The notes beneath the pieces are model-generated. The model was not told the DNA's origin. It did not search any database and saw only the letters and a program-made list of their open reading frames with translations. From Epilithonimonas arachidiradicis (GTDB lineage: Bacteria; Bacteroidota; Bacteroidia; Flavobacteriales; Weeksellaceae), in NCBI RefSeq assembly GCF_003610695.1, contig NZ_RAQH01000007.1, forward strand, positions 155,907 through 219,906: a DNA stretch of 64,000 bases, given 5' to 3'. Shown here one piece after another: positions 63,906-64,000 of this stretch. Position numbers and translations under genes: made by a program. Each line of letters opens with the position of its first letter. Within the stretch, counting starts at the first letter, position 1.

Positions 63906-64000
63906 GACACTCTCCCATAAAGTGTGTAAGTTAAAAAGTGAGGGCTTGGATTTTATAATCTGAGCCTTTCTTCAAAAATAAGCATAAATTGGTTGAGAAT
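63906..64000. mobile_element. Possible terminal inverted repeat of an IS256-type element, cut by the window edge
   Basis: The sequence from GACACTCTCCCATAAAGT onward has GTGTAA at positions 19-24 of the putative terminus, the same offset as in the IS256 terminal repeat as I remember it. The following AT-rich 70 bases hold no ORF, as expected before a transposase start. The transposase itself would be outside the window. Confidence 0.35.

Overview
The window is a chromosomal segment from a low-GC Bacteroidota bacterium of class Flavobacteriia, most like Chryseobacterium and its relatives (family Weeksellaceae). This rests on the gene repertoire (SusC/SusD pair, type IX secretion C-terminal domains, a TPR/AraC sensor, a Bvu_2165-type HU-like protein), on promoters of the Bacteroidota TTG / TAnnTTTG form, and on the general absence of Shine-Dalgarno sequences. 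No rRNA, tRNA, CRISPR array or complete insertion sequence was seen.

Positions 1-8684 are a DNA-repair block. It holds an ATP-dependent DNA ligase (cut by the left edge) and its partner exonuclease, a stress-type flavin protein and an SDR enzyme, all on the minus strand. Divergent from these are Ku, DNA ligase D and an HU-like protein. LigD is split into a phosphoesterase ORF and a ligase-polymerase ORF by a one-base frame change at a run of ten A.

Positions 8968-44716 form one pectin-utilisation locus. The minus-strand operon kduI-kduD-uxaC-kdgF-kdgK-eda-exuT-uxaB-uxaA encodes both routes to 2-keto-3-deoxygluconate: from unsaturated uronate via KdgF/KduI/KduD, and from galacturonate via UxaC/UxaB/UxaA. 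It also encodes the kinase and aldolase that lead to pyruvate and glyceraldehyde 3-phosphate, and a hexuronate transporter. Divergent from it are SusC and SusD, two PL1 pectate lyases, three CE8 pectin methylesterases, a GH105, a GH43, a CE12 acetylesterase, a GH28 polygalacturonase, an alpha/beta esterase and two small paralogous T9SS-secreted proteins of unknown function. A LacI-family regulator closes the locus. A palindrome close to TGTAATCGATTGCA lies before kduI, susC and both small secreted genes, and is the likely operator of that regulator. Enzymes acting on polymer carry T9SS domains, while those finishing oligomers do not, which suggests outside-then-periplasm processing.

Positions 44773-64000 are mostly housekeeping: a DUF2807 protein, an S41 peptidase, grpE-dnaJ, a DtxR/MntR regulator, a threonine aldolase, an Lgt with a long N-terminal extension, yidD, an MFS exporter, alkB, an NTF2-like lipoprotein, a Na+/H+ antiporter, hisS, a TPR/AraC regulator, small secreted proteins, a CvfB-like S1 protein, a TIGR01777 epimerase and a coiled-coil membrane protein. 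A sequence resembling an IS256-type terminal repeat lies at the right edge.

Several families of short intergenic repeats run through the window. Two of them sit in a fixed orientation just upstream of pectin-locus genes. All functional assignments are from reading the protein sequences; no database search was run.
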